A stretch of DNA of 64,000 nucleotides from CALRQJ02 sp943370285 (GCA_943370285.1 CALRQJ020000002.1:1-64000); one strand, 5' to 3'; counted from the first letter of the stretch, positions 53,747-63,645 are shown. The notes: generated from the letters alone by a model not told the origin. Made by a program: numbers and translations.

Positions 53747-54472
53747 CTAATTTGCTTTTTGTTGCGTGGTGATATATCGCACTAAACTGCGTTTGGCTAC
53801 CGGTAATAAAGTTTCTTCTATTGGGTAGGTTAAATTTGTTTCTATAGCATACACCGCAGGATTGGGCAATTCAGTTCTGTTTTTAATTAGTGATGCTTTA
53901 ATGCTTTGATAGGTGTTCACCATATTGCGTTGCCAATCGGCGATAAATTCTGTTTTTAAACTTCTGTATTGTTCACTGTATTTCTCAAAAATGCTGATGC
54001 GATATTGATAAACCCTTGTTGCATTGGTATTGCCGTCAGATAAAAAGAAATAGCCTTCATTATGTTCTAGTGGCATAATGCCCACCGGTGCTATCACCAG
54101 TTTATCTTCAATGAATTCATAAATTTCTGTACCATCTGCAATGGCTTTACGCATTTTTCCCGCGGCAAAATGAATGATATCCTCAAGCTCTTTCATCAAT
54201 TCATCATCTTCGATTAATTGCTCGTACAATAATTGTAGTTTTTGAAGTTGAATGCCGGTTAACTTTTTAGGAAACTGTTCTTGTAAGTATCTTTTGTTTT
54301 CTCTAAAAGAAACAATGTTGTTATAGTGGAAAATAATATCAGCTAACTGAGGATACAATTTATTTTCGTTGAAGTATTGGTTCACCTCTTGCAAATAAGC
54401 TAACAAAGTATATTTCTTCAATTCAAAATCAATATAACCATCTGCAAACCAAGTTTCGGATAATGATTTCAT
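53747..54472 (-). CDS. Unrecognised conserved protein
   Basis: 241 residues, mostly helical and charged, no signal peptide or membrane helix. Features include an aromatic N-terminus (ETWFADGYIDFELKKYTLLA) and a middle segment with ELEDIIHFAAGKMRKAIADG followed by APVGIMPLEHNEGYFFL. The end is basic (LLPVAKRSLVRYITTQQ). I see no motif tying it to a known family. It is convergent with tgt, one base apart. It could be a cytoplasmic or membrane-associated protein; nothing more is supported. Confidence 0.6.
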   Translation of the reverse strand: MKSLSETWFADGYIDFELKKYTLLAYLQEVNQYFNENKLYPQLADIIFHYNNIVSFRENKRYLQEQFPKKLTGIQLQKLQLLYEQLIEDDELMKELEDIIHFAAGKMRKAIADGTEIYEFIEDKLVIAPVGIMPLEHNEGYFFLSDGNTNATRVYQYRISIFEKYSEQYRSLKTEFIADWQRNMVNTYQSIKASLIKNRTELPNPAVYAIETNLTYPIEETLLPVAKRSLVRYITTQQKAN

Positions 54473-54565
54473 ACGCTATATTTTTAGTCTAATTTAAAAT
54501 ATTGCTATTGAAAAATCAAAAGCAGTTTTTAGAAACTTTGTTAATTAACAATATGTAAAAAACAA

Positions 54566-54591
54566 AACAGCCATCAATTTTGATGGCTGTT
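54566..54591 (-). terminator. Terminator of the lipoyl E2 gene
   Basis: AACAGCCATCA pairs with TGATGGCTGTT around a four-base loop, 11-12 bp. On the minus strand it is followed by TTGTTTTTTAC. It lies about 32 bases after the stop of the minus-strand E2 gene. Confidence 0.85.
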
Positions 54592-54622
54592 TATATATTG
54601 ATTTTAATTCAAATTAAAATAT

Positions 54623-56035
54623 TTATCCTTCTCTATTAATATCCCAACGCTCAAATTCTTTCGCTACTTCTGTTAAAAAACTAGCCCCAATACTACCATC
54701 AATAATACGATGATCGTAACTCATAGACAGGTACATCATGTGACGAACACCAATGGTGTCACCTTCGGGAGTTTCAATCACCACTGGTCTTTTCTTAATA
54801 GCACCTACTGCTAAAATGGCAACTTGTGGCTGACTAATAATTGGTGTACCCATCAAACTGCCAAAAGTTCCAACATTGGTTAAAGTGAAAGTTCCACCTT
54901 GTGTATCATCAGGTTTTAAACGATTGTTTCTAGCATTGTCTGCCATGTTATTTACTGCCTTACTTAATCCAACAAGATTCAGATAATCGGCATTGCGAAT
55001 AACAGGTACAATCAAATTACCATTGGGTAGGGCAGTAGCCATACCAACATTGATATCTTTTTTGATGACGATTCTATCACCATCAACCGAACTATTAATG
55101 ATGGGGAAACGCTTTATCACTTTAGTTAAACACTCAATAAAAAGTGGTGTATACGTAATTTTTGTTCCTTCTCTTTTTTCAAAATCTTTCTTCACTTTTT
55201 CACGCCACATCACCATATTGGTAACATCAGCCTCTACAAAACTTGTTACATGCGGACTAGTATGTTTGCTATCCACCATGTGTTTAGCAATCAATTTACG
55301 CATTCTATCCATTTCAATAATTTCTACATTACCTGTAGGATTACTGCTTGCAGTCGGCGGAGTTGGTGTAGCAGGAGTTGGTTCTGAAATAATTGGCGTT
55401 GGAGCAACTGTAGCAACAGGTACTGGTGTTTCAACTGGAGTTGCAACTGGAACCGGTTGTGGCACAGCCGCTGCATGTTGTACTTGAACTTGCGGTTGTG
55501 CTGCTACTTTTCCGGCTCTTTTATCAGCAATATATTGTAAAATATCTTTCTTTGAAACCCTGCCGTCATTACCGGTTCCGGGAATATATTCTAACTCAGC
55601 CATGCTCAAACCTTCGCTATTGGCAATATTCAAGACCAATGGTGAATAGAATCTGTTGTTACCGGCTTTAGGGGGTACAACAGCAGGTTGAGGAACATAT
55701 GGAACAACAGGTGGTTCTTGAACAACTGGTTCTGCAATGGGTTGTTGTAAAGGGGCAGGGGCAGGAATAGCTGCAACAGTTGTTTGTGCCGCTACATTGG
55801 TTTCAATTCTAGCAATAACAGTACCGATAGGTACTACATCATTTACATTGAATAGTATTTCAGTTATTACGCCTTCGGCTGTAGATGGAACTTCACTATC
55901 CACTTTATCAGTAGCAATATCCAGGATTGTTTCATCCTGCTTAACTGTATCGCCAACCTTTTTATACCATTTTAAAATGGTGGCTTCCATTATGCTTTCG
56001 CCTAATTTAGGCATCACCAATTCTGCTATTGCCAT
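54623..56035 (-). CDS. 2-oxo acid dehydrogenase E2 component (lipoyl acyltransferase)
   Basis: 470 residues. N-terminal lipoyl domain with the lipoylated Lys44 in ATDKVDSEVPS. A proline/valine/alanine-rich linker follows, then an E3-binding domain (about 131-170, FYSPLVLNIANSEGLSMAEL, GNDGRVSKKDIL). A second Pro-rich linker precedes the catalytic CoA acyltransferase domain (about 240-470) with SYDHRIIDG (His442). It could serve branched-chain, 2-oxoglutarate or pyruvate dehydrogenase; with no E1 or E3 gene in the window the complex cannot be named. Confidence 0.92.
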   Translation of the reverse strand: MAIAELVMPKLGESIMEATILKWYKKVGDTVKQDETILDIATDKVDSEVPSTAEGVITEILFNVNDVVPIGTVIARIETNVAAQTTVAAIPAPAPLQQPIAEPVVQEPPVVPYVPQPAVVPPKAGNNRFYSPLVLNIANSEGLSMAELEYIPGTGNDGRVSKKDILQYIADKRAGKVAAQPQVQVQHAAAVPQPVPVATPVETPVPVATVAPTPIISEPTPATPTPPTASSNPTGNVEIIEMDRMRKLIAKHMVDSKHTSPHVTSFVEADVTNMVMWREKVKKDFEKREGTKITYTPLFIECLTKVIKRFPIINSSVDGDRIVIKKDINVGMATALPNGNLIVPVIRNADYLNLVGLSKAVNNMADNARNNRLKPDDTQGGTFTLTNVGTFGSLMGTPIISQPQVAILAVGAIKKRPVVIETPEGDTIGVRHMMYLSMSYDHRIIDGSIGASFLTEVAKEFERWDINREG

Positions 56036-56236
56036 ACTATTCGTTCTTTATAAAGTTTAAGACCCTGTAATGGTTAGCCACACCTCAACGCACAAGAAAG
56101 ACAACATACAAATAAGCTAAACACTTAGGAAGCGGTAAAAGTAAGAATTTCACAGCATCCTTTGTGATAAGAATATTACACTTGCAAGCAAAACCAAAAT
56201 CGTTAATTCAATGTCAACACCCTTTGAAGAAGATGT

Positions 56237-56293
56237 TTTTCCACAGTCAAAAGTAAGTTTTCAACAGTCAAAGTTATTCATGTCTTTTCCACA
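56237..56293. repeat. Three DnaA-box-like repeats
   Basis: TTTTCCACA at 56237, TTTTCAACA at 56258 and TTTTCCACA at 56285. The first two extend to TTTTC(C/A)ACAGTCAAA and are spaced 21 bases apart, two helical turns. They resemble the DnaA box TTATNCACA at most positions. No gene covers 56036-56304. Confidence 0.45.
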
Positions 56294-56304
56294 CTAGCAA
56301 AGGC

Positions 56305-56823
56305 TTACACAACAGACTTTACAATGTTCAATTTATGAGCTAACCAACTGTCTTTCACTGGAATCATCCAATTGTCTAACAATTCAGCTTTGGTTTGTAC
56401 CAAGTTGTTAAAATACAAGGTTTCGGGTTTGATAAAACCATTGTCAAAACCATATTGCAATTGACTTAACGGCAACATTTGTACCTTTTCGTCAATGAAG
56501 AAAGCTAAATTTTGTCGGTTGAAAAGCTGTACAGTAAACTCTTGTTCAATAGACTTTATCACTGCCACTGAACTATCGGTACTACAGCCGCCAACCGTGG
56601 TTTGCGACTCATCTGCCATAAAAACAATAAACTGACCGTAAAAAATATTGGCATATCCTTTTACCGGAGCACCATGCGATTTCCATTGTTGAATAAACTC
56701 CTCGAGTTTGGCTTCTATGGATAAAGCTTCGCTAATGAAAAAAACTCTGGATGATTGATACACCCAAACCCTTGATTGCGGATGAAAATTTTCCGGAATA
56801 AGGTCTTTATACGCTATATTCAT
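56305..56823 (-). CDS. Unrecognised conserved protein
   Basis: 172 residues, soluble, no signal peptide. An alpha/beta pattern is visible: SRVWVYQSSRVFFISEALSI, then KGYANIFYGQFIVFMADESQ, followed by the cysteine-containing TTVGGCSTDSSVAVIKSIEQ. Proteins with this GGCSxDSS-like segment are common in Bacteroidota but, as far as I know, have no tested function. It is divergent from the gene at 56845 with 21 bases between start codons, so the two promoters must overlap. Confidence 0.6.
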   Translation of the reverse strand: MNIAYKDLIPENFHPQSRVWVYQSSRVFFISEALSIEAKLEEFIQQWKSHGAPVKGYANIFYGQFIVFMADESQTTVGGCSTDSSVAVIKSIEQEFTVQLFNRQNLAFFIDEKVQMLPLSQLQYGFDNGFIKPETLYFNNLVQTKAELLDNWMIPVKDSWLAHKLNIVKSVV

Positions 56824-56844
56824 ACTGCAAAAGTAAGCAACCTT

Positions 56845-57684
56845 ATGGACCAGAAATTTATTACAGGCGGAACAATTTTATCGGGGGTAATCATAACCGG
56901 TTGTGGATTGATCGTTGCGCCACTTGCTGTAGGAATGTTGCTTAGTTATCCGCATCAAATATGGATGCTTGGGGTTGTATTGGTTTTCTCTTCTATTGCA
57001 ATGATTATTGGTGGAATCAAACAATTGATTAGTGCAAGAAAAAACCAACAACAAGTTGATCAAACGCAAACAGCCATACAAGAAGAAATATTGAGTGCAA
57101 AAGTTCAACACATTGGTGAGTCCATAAATAATAACGCCATTGAAACTGCCATTATGCAAAAGCAAGAAGCAGCACAATCAGCTCCAATCGATCAGGTCAT
57201 ACTTGCCAAATGGCATTTTACCGCGGCAGAATGGAATCGGTTTCTGCAATACGAAAAACGAGAACGAAAAATGAGCAGTACAATAGAAAGTGTAATCATA
57301 ATTTTACTAGGTGGAGCCTTACTCATGTTTGCCAAAAATGCAAATGCTTGGTTAGCGTTCGGTATTAGCGGAGTGATTGCTTCAATTTATTGGTTGGGAA
57401 AATATTATTTAAGTATGGGTTCTTTAGGTGCAAGCCGTGCTGTAAACGAAGTGATTATTACTCCTGTAGCCATTATCATTAATGGCAAATACAATGTGTT
57501 AAGAAATGATAGGATTTGGCTAAGTAAAGTTGTGGTTAAAAATGAAACAGCAATGCAGGTGTTGGAGTTTACGTTCAACTGGTCAACCCGTAAAGGCGAT
57601 ACTTTTGAAGAGATTAGAATTCCGATACCCGAAGATAAATTGACTGAAGCTGAAGCACTTGCAAAGATTATTATTGCTGAATAA
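56845..57684 (+). CDS. Unrecognised membrane protein
   Basis: 279 residues. Two N-terminal helices (about 8-30 and 36-55: GVIITGCGLIVAPLAVGMLL, MLGVVLVFSSIAMIIGG) are followed by a coiled-coil-prone region (about 60-115, rich in Gln and Glu). A second helix pair (about 152-190) precedes a C-terminal soluble part with VIITPVAIIINGKYNVLRND. The tail is a beta-rich PH-like fold on inspection, similar in layout to the protein at 47285. I chose the ATG at 56845; an upstream frame would overlap the divergent gene. Function unknown. Confidence 0.62.
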   Translation: MDQKFITGGTILSGVIITGCGLIVAPLAVGMLLSYPHQIWMLGVVLVFSSIAMIIGGIKQLISARKNQQQVDQTQTAIQEEILSAKVQHIGESINNNAIETAIMQKQEAAQSAPIDQVILAKWHFTAAEWNRFLQYEKRERKMSSTIESVIIILLGGALLMFAKNANAWLAFGISGVIASIYWLGKYYLSMGSLGASRAVNEVIITPVAIIINGKYNVLRNDRIWLSKVVVKNETAMQVLEFTFNWSTRKGDTFEEIRIPIPEDKLTEAEALAKIIIAE

Positions 57685-57702
57685 AATATTTTTTTTAAAT
57701 AA

Positions 57703-57745
57703 TAGTCTATTAATTTGGTAGACTAATAGCGTACTATTATTTTTG
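57703..57745 (+). promoter_or_regulatory. Operator-rich promoter of the peroxiredoxin-like gene
   Basis: TTTG at 57714-57717, a 20-base spacer and TATTTTTG at 57738-57745 match the Bacteroidota promoter. Two palindromes overlap it: TAGTCTA-N9-TAGACTA (57703-57725) across the -33 box and TAATAG-CGTA-CTATTA (57724-57739) in the spacer up to the -7 box. Such placement suggests a repressor site. Confidence 0.6.
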
Positions 57746-57841
57746 TGCTCATCATCGGAGTTACAGTTAGCAAACGTTAGCCTTTTCCCATTTTGCATTA
57801 TGCTGTAACAGGTGAACTGTATAAACAATAACAAAATAAAA

Positions 57842-58504
57842 ATGATGTCGAACAATCAACTCCACCTCAAAAACAAAACAACCATCAACCATCAATTATT
57901 TTTACATGCCAGTAAAAAGTATGGTTACGGCCCTTTATCTAGCAAAGCATTAACGCCTAATTTTCATTTAACGGGGTACGAAGCCAATGCTATCAAAGTC
58001 AAACCCGATGATCGATTTATTTCACTTCAACATTTTTTTGATACACTTCATCCTTTAGTCATCATATTTTATTCAGACTTTGAATACGGCTCACCTGCAA
58101 GTTTATACCTGCAGCAATTGCATAAACAAATTCAGTTGCACGGTGGCAAATTGCTGGTCATTACCAACGAAATTATTCACCCACATCACCGAAATAGAGT
58201 AGAAAACCTAACAATTTTTGTTGATGAAGATAATACGATAGCCCACACATTTGGTTTGTTTAACCCAGATAAACCAATCTGGACATGGCTTTCAGGTATC
58301 GAAGCAGATCAAGCCATTATTCCGGCAGTTTATGTTATTACACCTTATCGAGAAATCATTTTTTCACATATTGATTGTTCTTTTAGTTTATATACCAAAG
58401 GAAATTTAAGTAACGATATCACCAATTCAGTAGTGAATGCGGTAGATGATTTGTATGTAAAATTTATTTATCAAGAAGGCGACACTAAAAAAACAACATC
58501 TTAA
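57842..58504 (+). CDS. Peroxiredoxin-like (AhpC/TSA fold) protein without active-site cysteines
   Basis: About 220 residues. The pattern SKALTPNFHLTGYEANAIKV, then LHPLVIIFYSDFEYGSPASL, LQQLHKQIQLHGGKLLVITN and LTIFVDEDNTIAHTFGLFNP follows AhpC/TSA proteins of the FYRGxWCPYC type. The catalytic stretch, however, reads DFEYGSPAS with no Cys; the only other Cys is far downstream (HIDCSF). It cannot act as a thiol peroxidase by the usual mechanism. The first of two adjacent ATGs (57842, 57845) is used. Confidence 0.7.
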   Translation: MMSNNQLHLKNKTTINHQLFLHASKKYGYGPLSSKALTPNFHLTGYEANAIKVKPDDRFISLQHFFDTLHPLVIIFYSDFEYGSPASLYLQQLHKQIQLHGGKLLVITNEIIHPHHRNRVENLTIFVDEDNTIAHTFGLFNPDKPIWTWLSGIEADQAIIPAVYVITPYREIIFSHIDCSFSLYTKGNLSNDITNSVVNAVDDLYVKFIYQEGDTKKTTS

Positions 58505-58535
58505 TTGTATATTCTTAAACTTTAAAATTTAGAGG

Positions 58536-59768
58536 GTGCAACTAACAATTGTAGCATTTGCAATTCCCATATTTCTTTTATTTATAGCAATTGAATATTG
58601 GGTAGTTCAAAAAAAGAAACTTCCATATTACCATTTGCATAGTTCTATTGCAAACATTAGTATTGGATTAGCAGAACGTTTGGCAGATGTTTTTGTGGCC
58701 GGCATGTTTTACTTTGTATATAAGTATTTACAAACGAACTACGGCTTATTTCATATTGAATCCGGTATTCTTTTATTCTTAGCGTTATTATTGATTACCG
58801 ATTTTGTTTGGTATTGGTATCATCGGCTAGCCCATGAAATCAATATTTTATGGGCTGTGCATATTGTTCATCACCAAAGTGAAGATTTTAATTATACCGC
58901 ATCTGCTAGAATTACAGTTTTACAATCCTTTGTTAGAACGGGTTTTTGGTGTGTTTTACCAATACTTGGTTTTCCGGCTGAAATGATTACCACCGTTTTA
59001 ATCATACATGGTACTTATCCATTTTTTACACATACTAGGGTTATTAAAAAATTAGGAATATTGGAATATGTTTTAGTAACACCATCGCATCACAGAGTAC
59101 ACCATGCCAGTAATGAAAAATACCTTGATAAAAACTATGGAGATGTTTTTATTATTTGGGACAAGTTGTTTGGCACCTTTAAAAAGGAAGAAGAGGAGCC
59201 GGTATACGGATTAACACATCCCCTAAAAACGTATAGTTTTTTGTGGCAACATTTTCATTATTTCATTGAATTAATAGTTGAAACGAAAAAGAAAAAAGGA
59301 ATACTTAATAAGTTGAAAGTATTTTTTGCCAAGCCAAATATAGTGTCCATCGAAGCTAGAAAAGAAGCAGAAATACTTTTTAGTATAAAAAGAAATGAAG
59401 GCCATTTAAATCAGCCACTTAATACTTATGTAGTTTGGCAGATGCTCATATTAGTATCATGTTTATTTGGATTTGTATTGTTTGAGCATCAGCTTTCTCT
59501 TTTTGTAAAAATTGTTTTTGCTTGTTTAGTGATACTCACACTAATTAATTGCGGGGCATTGATGGAACAGAAAAAATGGATTTTTAGTGTTGAGTTGATT
59601 CGATTTTCAGTCTTGTCTGTGGCCATCGTTTATTCTGTTGGATTCGCTTCCGTATCAAAATATAGTGCATTGATGATTGCGGGTCTTTTGCTAACCTGGT
59701 ATTACAAATTTTTAGAAGAAAAATATTTGCGATTGGTGTATCGAAATCAATTGCAAGAAACGATTTGA
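58536..59768 (+). CDS. Sterol desaturase / fatty acid hydroxylase family protein
   Basis: 410 residues, about eight membrane helices. The di-iron histidine motifs are present: HRLAH, HIVHHQSEDFNYT and HHRVHHASNEKYLDKNYGD. These enzymes hydroxylate or desaturate lipids in the membrane using O2. The C-terminal extension with four more helices (about 285-400) resembles alkylglycerol monooxygenase-like members. The start is GTG at 58536, preceded by AGAGG. It is 31 bases after the peroxiredoxin-like gene, so the two may share the operator-controlled promoter. Confidence 0.9.
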   Translation: MQLTIVAFAIPIFLLFIAIEYWVVQKKKLPYYHLHSSIANISIGLAERLADVFVAGMFYFVYKYLQTNYGLFHIESGILLFLALLLITDFVWYWYHRLAHEINILWAVHIVHHQSEDFNYTASARITVLQSFVRTGFWCVLPILGFPAEMITTVLIIHGTYPFFTHTRVIKKLGILEYVLVTPSHHRVHHASNEKYLDKNYGDVFIIWDKLFGTFKKEEEEPVYGLTHPLKTYSFLWQHFHYFIELIVETKKKKGILNKLKVFFAKPNIVSIEARKEAEILFSIKRNEGHLNQPLNTYVVWQMLILVSCLFGFVLFEHQLSLFVKIVFACLVILTLINCGALMEQKKWIFSVELIRFSVLSVAIVYSVGFASVSKYSALMIAGLLLTWYYKFLEEKYLRLVYRNQLQETI

Positions 59769-59792
59769 CATAACTGAGTTACTTGATATATG

Positions 59793-59863
59793 AGCCAAGT
59801 GGCCGAGCGGAAAGGTTGGGGTCTGCAAAACCCACTACGGTGGTTCGAATCCACCCTTGGCTG
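59793..59863 (+). tRNA. tRNA-Cys (anticodon GCA), atypical
   Basis: Acceptor stem AGCCAAG/CTTGGCT, U8 followed by GGCCGAGCGGAAAGG (D-arm), anticodon loop CTGCAAA with anticodon GCA, T-arm GGTGG-TTCGAAT-CCACC. CCA is not encoded. Odd points: the stem closes with A1-T72, position 73 is G rather than the usual U of tRNA-Cys, and the base pair 27-43 is G-A. It could still function, or be a second or decaying copy. Confidence 0.85.
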
Positions 59864-59964
59864 CTCATTATTTTGCAAGGACATAGCAAAAAACGAAACG
59901 GCATTTCTATGCTGTTTACTTATTAACGACGCCTGCCTATTTAATAACAAAGAAAATTTATGTA

Positions 59965-62817
59965 ATGAAACAAACATTTATTCTAGCTATGCTAATTATC
60001 CCAATAATAGCAATAGCACAACTCAACGGGGCAGCAATTTTAAGCGGAAAAATTAAAACAGAATATGGTGCTAGTTTGCCTAATGCCAGTATCATTATAA
60101 AAGGTACTACTATCGGTACATTATCAGATTCTTTGGGTAATTTTTCACTTGTATTGCATCAAAAATTACCAATTATACTAACCATCACTTCAATTGGTTA
60201 TGAACCCCAAGAAATTGAAATTAAAAACTTTAATGCCAAAATTTCCGTTCAACTCACCACACAAACTTTTATTGCAAATGAAGTAGTTGTAACGTCTAGC
60301 AGGCAACAAGAGAAATTGCTGCGTTCGCCGGTAACCATCGAAAAATTAGATATCAGAGCCTTAAAAGAATCTCCTTCACCCAGTTTTTATGATGCTTTGG
60401 CCAATGTAAAAGGGGTTCAACTCACTACCTCTTCATTGACTTTTAAAGTGCCCAATGCCCGGGGTTTCAATATTCCTAATAATTTTAGATTTATGCAGCT
60501 CGTAGATGGAGTAGACATGCAAGCTGCTACATTAGGTGTACCCTTAGGAAATGCCATTGGACCAACAGAATTAGAAATACAGTCCGTAGAAATTACACCT
60601 GGTGCTGCTTCGGCATTGTATGGTATGAATGCCATTAACGGTATGGCTAATTTACTTACTAAAAGTCCATTTCAATACCAAGGTTTGAGTGTATATCAAA
60701 AAACAGGTGTTAATCATGTTGATGGAATAGATAGACCTACTAGTATATTGACGGAAACTGCTATCAGATTTGCTAAGGCATATAACAAATTTGCTTTTAA
60801 GATTAACGCAAGTTATTAGCATGGAACCGATTGGGTTTCTAATACAACTACCGATCAAAACCCAAATAGTAGAAATACAGCAAATCCACTGTATCCGCAA
60901 CTAAATGGAAATAACAACGCCGCTTATGATGCTTGGAATAAATATGGCGATGAAAACAACAATGCTGTTACCGTTAATGGCGTAAACTATCAAGGAGGAA
61001 ATAAAACATTTATTGTTCGCAGAACAGGATATTGGGAGAAAGATTTGGTTAACCCTGAAGTAGATAATCTAAAAATTGACGCTTCGTTGTTTTATAAATT
61101 CAACAATTCAACCGAATTATCTTACACCTACCGATTTGGAAAAATGGATGGTGTTTTTCAACGTGGCAATAAAATTCAGTTAGATGATGTGGTGGTACAA
61201 AATCATAAACTAGAATTAAAAGGTGCTCATTATTTGATTCGTTCTTACCTATCATTAGAAAAAACAGGCAATTCATATAACTTAAAACCTTTAGCCGATA
61301 ATTTAGAGTTAACGCATAAATCAAATAATGCTTGGAGAGATATTTTTAGAACTGCATTACAAAATCAATTAAATAATAATGTTGATTTGGCAACTGCAAT
61401 GAAAACCGCCAGGCAAGCCGCCGATTTTGGTAGGGTAGAACCCGGTACAGCAGCTTTTGATGCATTGAAAAACACCATCATTGGTATTAATAATTGGGAC
61501 CATGTAAATGCAGGCATTGCCGGTGCACCAAGTACCGGTGGGGCTTGGCTTACACAAGAAAGTAGGATGTACCATACTGATGCACAATATGATTTTTCAA
61601 ACAAAATTAAGTGGTTTAATTTATTGGTGGGAACCGATATTAGGATATATGAAGTGATACCCGATGGTAATAATTTTGTTGATTTTAGCAGACCCATTGC
61701 TGATAGAACAAAAACAGGCGGTAAAAATGTGTATTATAAAAAATTTGGTGGTTTTGCCCAACTCACTAAAACTTTTTTTGATGAAAAATTGAAAGTGTTT
61801 GCTTCGGCACGATTAGATTATAATCCAGAATTTGATCCCAAATTTAATCCTAGAATAGCGTTGGTATATACCGCTGCCAAAAAACACAATTTTAGAGTTT
61901 CATTTCAAAACGGCTTCCGTTTTCCGGCATTATTTGAGGCACTTTCTTTTGTAAATAATGGTAATGTAAGAAGAGTAGGAGGGCTATCTTATATTAACGA
62001 AGGGTTGGGATATTTAGACAATTCATACACTTTAAATTCTGTTAATACGTTTAATGCTGCTGTAAATGCAGATCTAACAGCCGGATTAACTGCCAGTCAA
62101 GCAGCAATAAAGAATAAAGCATTGTTAGAAGTTACTAATCTATCACCAACCGAACCTGAAAAAATCATATCGTTTGAAGCAGGGTACAAAGCAGTATTAT
62201 TCAACAACAAAATAGTGATTGATATTGATGCATATACAAATCGCTATTCTGGTTTTTTAGGCCAAGTTGAAGTTGCAGTTCCGTCTACTGATAAAATCGG
62301 TACTGATGCTTCAGCAATTGACATGCTTGCTTCCAATCGTTCAAGGCAAACCCGCTACAGGGTTTTTACCAATGCAAAAAATACTTATCGAAATTTTGGT
62401 TCTGCTTTGGCAATTACCTACCATTTTTACAAAAAGTATTCAGTTTCGGGAAATATAAATTACAACGACATCATCACCAATAGACAAAACGATGTATTTG
62501 TAACTGCATTTAATACACCAAAGTGGGCCGCTAATCTTGCATTTGGCAACAGAGAAGTGTTTAAAAATCTAGGTTTTAATGTTGTTTGGAAATGGCAAAC
62601 TGCGTACTTATGGGAAAGTCCTTTGGCCAATGGAATAGTACCGTCTTTTAATACTATTGATGCACAGGTCTCCTTACGAATTCCAAAATTCAATGCTACC
62701 ATAAAAGGTGGAGGTTCAAATATTTTCAATAAACGCTACATTCAATATGCTGCCGGACCCACTATTGGTGGACTTTACTACGCAGCCATAACTATAGATG
62801 GATTATTGAATAAATAA
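59965..62817 (+). pseudogene. TonB-dependent receptor interrupted by an in-frame amber codon
   Basis: A frame of 950 codons is read by one TAG at 60817-60819 (codon 285). Upstream are a signal peptide, a CarboxypepD_reg-like domain (about 28-105) and the plug (about 118-225, with DALANVKGVQLTTSS and ASALYGMNAINGMANLL). Downstream, in the same frame, the barrel continues from HGTDWVSN to its end GLYYAAITIDGLLNK, with no further disruption. The context NASY-stop-HGTDW matches the usual NxSYxxGTDW motif with one codon turned to TAG. Truncation would remove nearly all barrel strands. No SusD partner follows. Confidence 0.85.
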
Positions 62818-62887
62818 TACCCGTTGTTTAGATAGTAGGGCTAATTATTTAGCCCTACCTTATTTTTACAACTATTAATTATAATGC

Positions 62888-63631
62888 ATGAAAATTTTTG
62901 GCTTTTTTATTGTTGTCATGACTACTATGCTTTCTTCTACTTTGCTAGCTCAAAACAAACAAACACAACAAGTGGGTCAAACTTGGTTGGGTTATTTTAA
63001 TCAAACCAGGTTGAATAACAAATGGGGCTTTTGGGCAGAAATGCAACACCGAACTAAAGAAGCAACATTCAGCGGACTTTCGCAAAGTTTGTATCGTTTG
63101 GGGATTACACATTATGTAAACGATAACACCAAGCTTACCGCAGGATATGCCTATGTGAACCAATACCCGGCAAATTCAATTCGCATCAACCAACCCGAAC
63201 ATCGGCCTTGGCAGCAAATTCAATGGCATACTAAATATGGTAAAAACAGAACGATGCAATGGTTTAGATTGGAGGAAAGATATCGACGAAAAATATTGAA
63301 TGATTCAACTTTAGCACCTGGTTACAGCTTCAATTTTAGAATCAGATATAATATGCTGTTTCAAGTACCATTGAGCAAAAAAGGAATTGTTCCAAAATCA
63401 ACTTCATTGATTGTAAACGATGAAGTGCATGTGAATTTTGGTAAGCAAGTGGTATATAATTACTTCGATCAAAATCGATTTTTTGTTGGCTTTGCTTATC
63501 AAACCACAAAAACTGATAATCTACAAATTGGGTATATGAATCTGTTTCAACAGTTGCCTGCCGGCAATCGTTATCGTAGCATCCATGCGCTGCGATTGTT
63601 TTATTTTCATAATGTAGATTGGAGAAAGTAA
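62888..63631 (+). CDS. DUF2490 outer-membrane-like protein
   Basis: 247 residues. Signal peptide (to LLAQ, about residue 21), then WLGYFNQTRLNNKWGFWAEMQHRTK, typical of DUF2490, and WFRLEERYRRKIL and FRIRYNMLFQVPL strands. The family is predicted to form an outer-membrane beta barrel; its function is unknown. It lies 70 bases after the receptor pseudogene and may be part of the same transcript. Confidence 0.85.
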   Translation: MKIFGFFIVVMTTMLSSTLLAQNKQTQQVGQTWLGYFNQTRLNNKWGFWAEMQHRTKEATFSGLSQSLYRLGITHYVNDNTKLTAGYAYVNQYPANSIRINQPEHRPWQQIQWHTKYGKNRTMQWFRLEERYRRKILNDSTLAPGYSFNFRIRYNMLFQVPLSKKGIVPKSTSLIVNDEVHVNFGKQVVYNYFDQNRFFVGFAYQTTKTDNLQIGYMNLFQQLPAGNRYRSIHALRLFYFHNVDWRK

Positions 63632-63645
63632 TTCTGCGAAAGTAT

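Noticed and set aside
54993..55487. Plus-strand reading frames opposite the E2 gene
   Set aside because: They are shadows caused by the proline/valine/alanine-rich linkers; the minus strand has a complete E2 protein.
56237..56293. Chromosomal replication origin
   Set aside because: Only three imperfect DnaA-like boxes, no AT-rich unwinding segment I can define, and no dnaA or similar genes nearby; kept only as a weak finding.
15110..60819. Recoding of TAG as an amino acid, suggested by two frames that continue past TAG
   Set aside because: TAG is the normal stop of several intact genes here (Wza-like gene at 9981, upxY at 13111, wzm at 14962), and the GxxExxY case shows indels, not a clean substitution.
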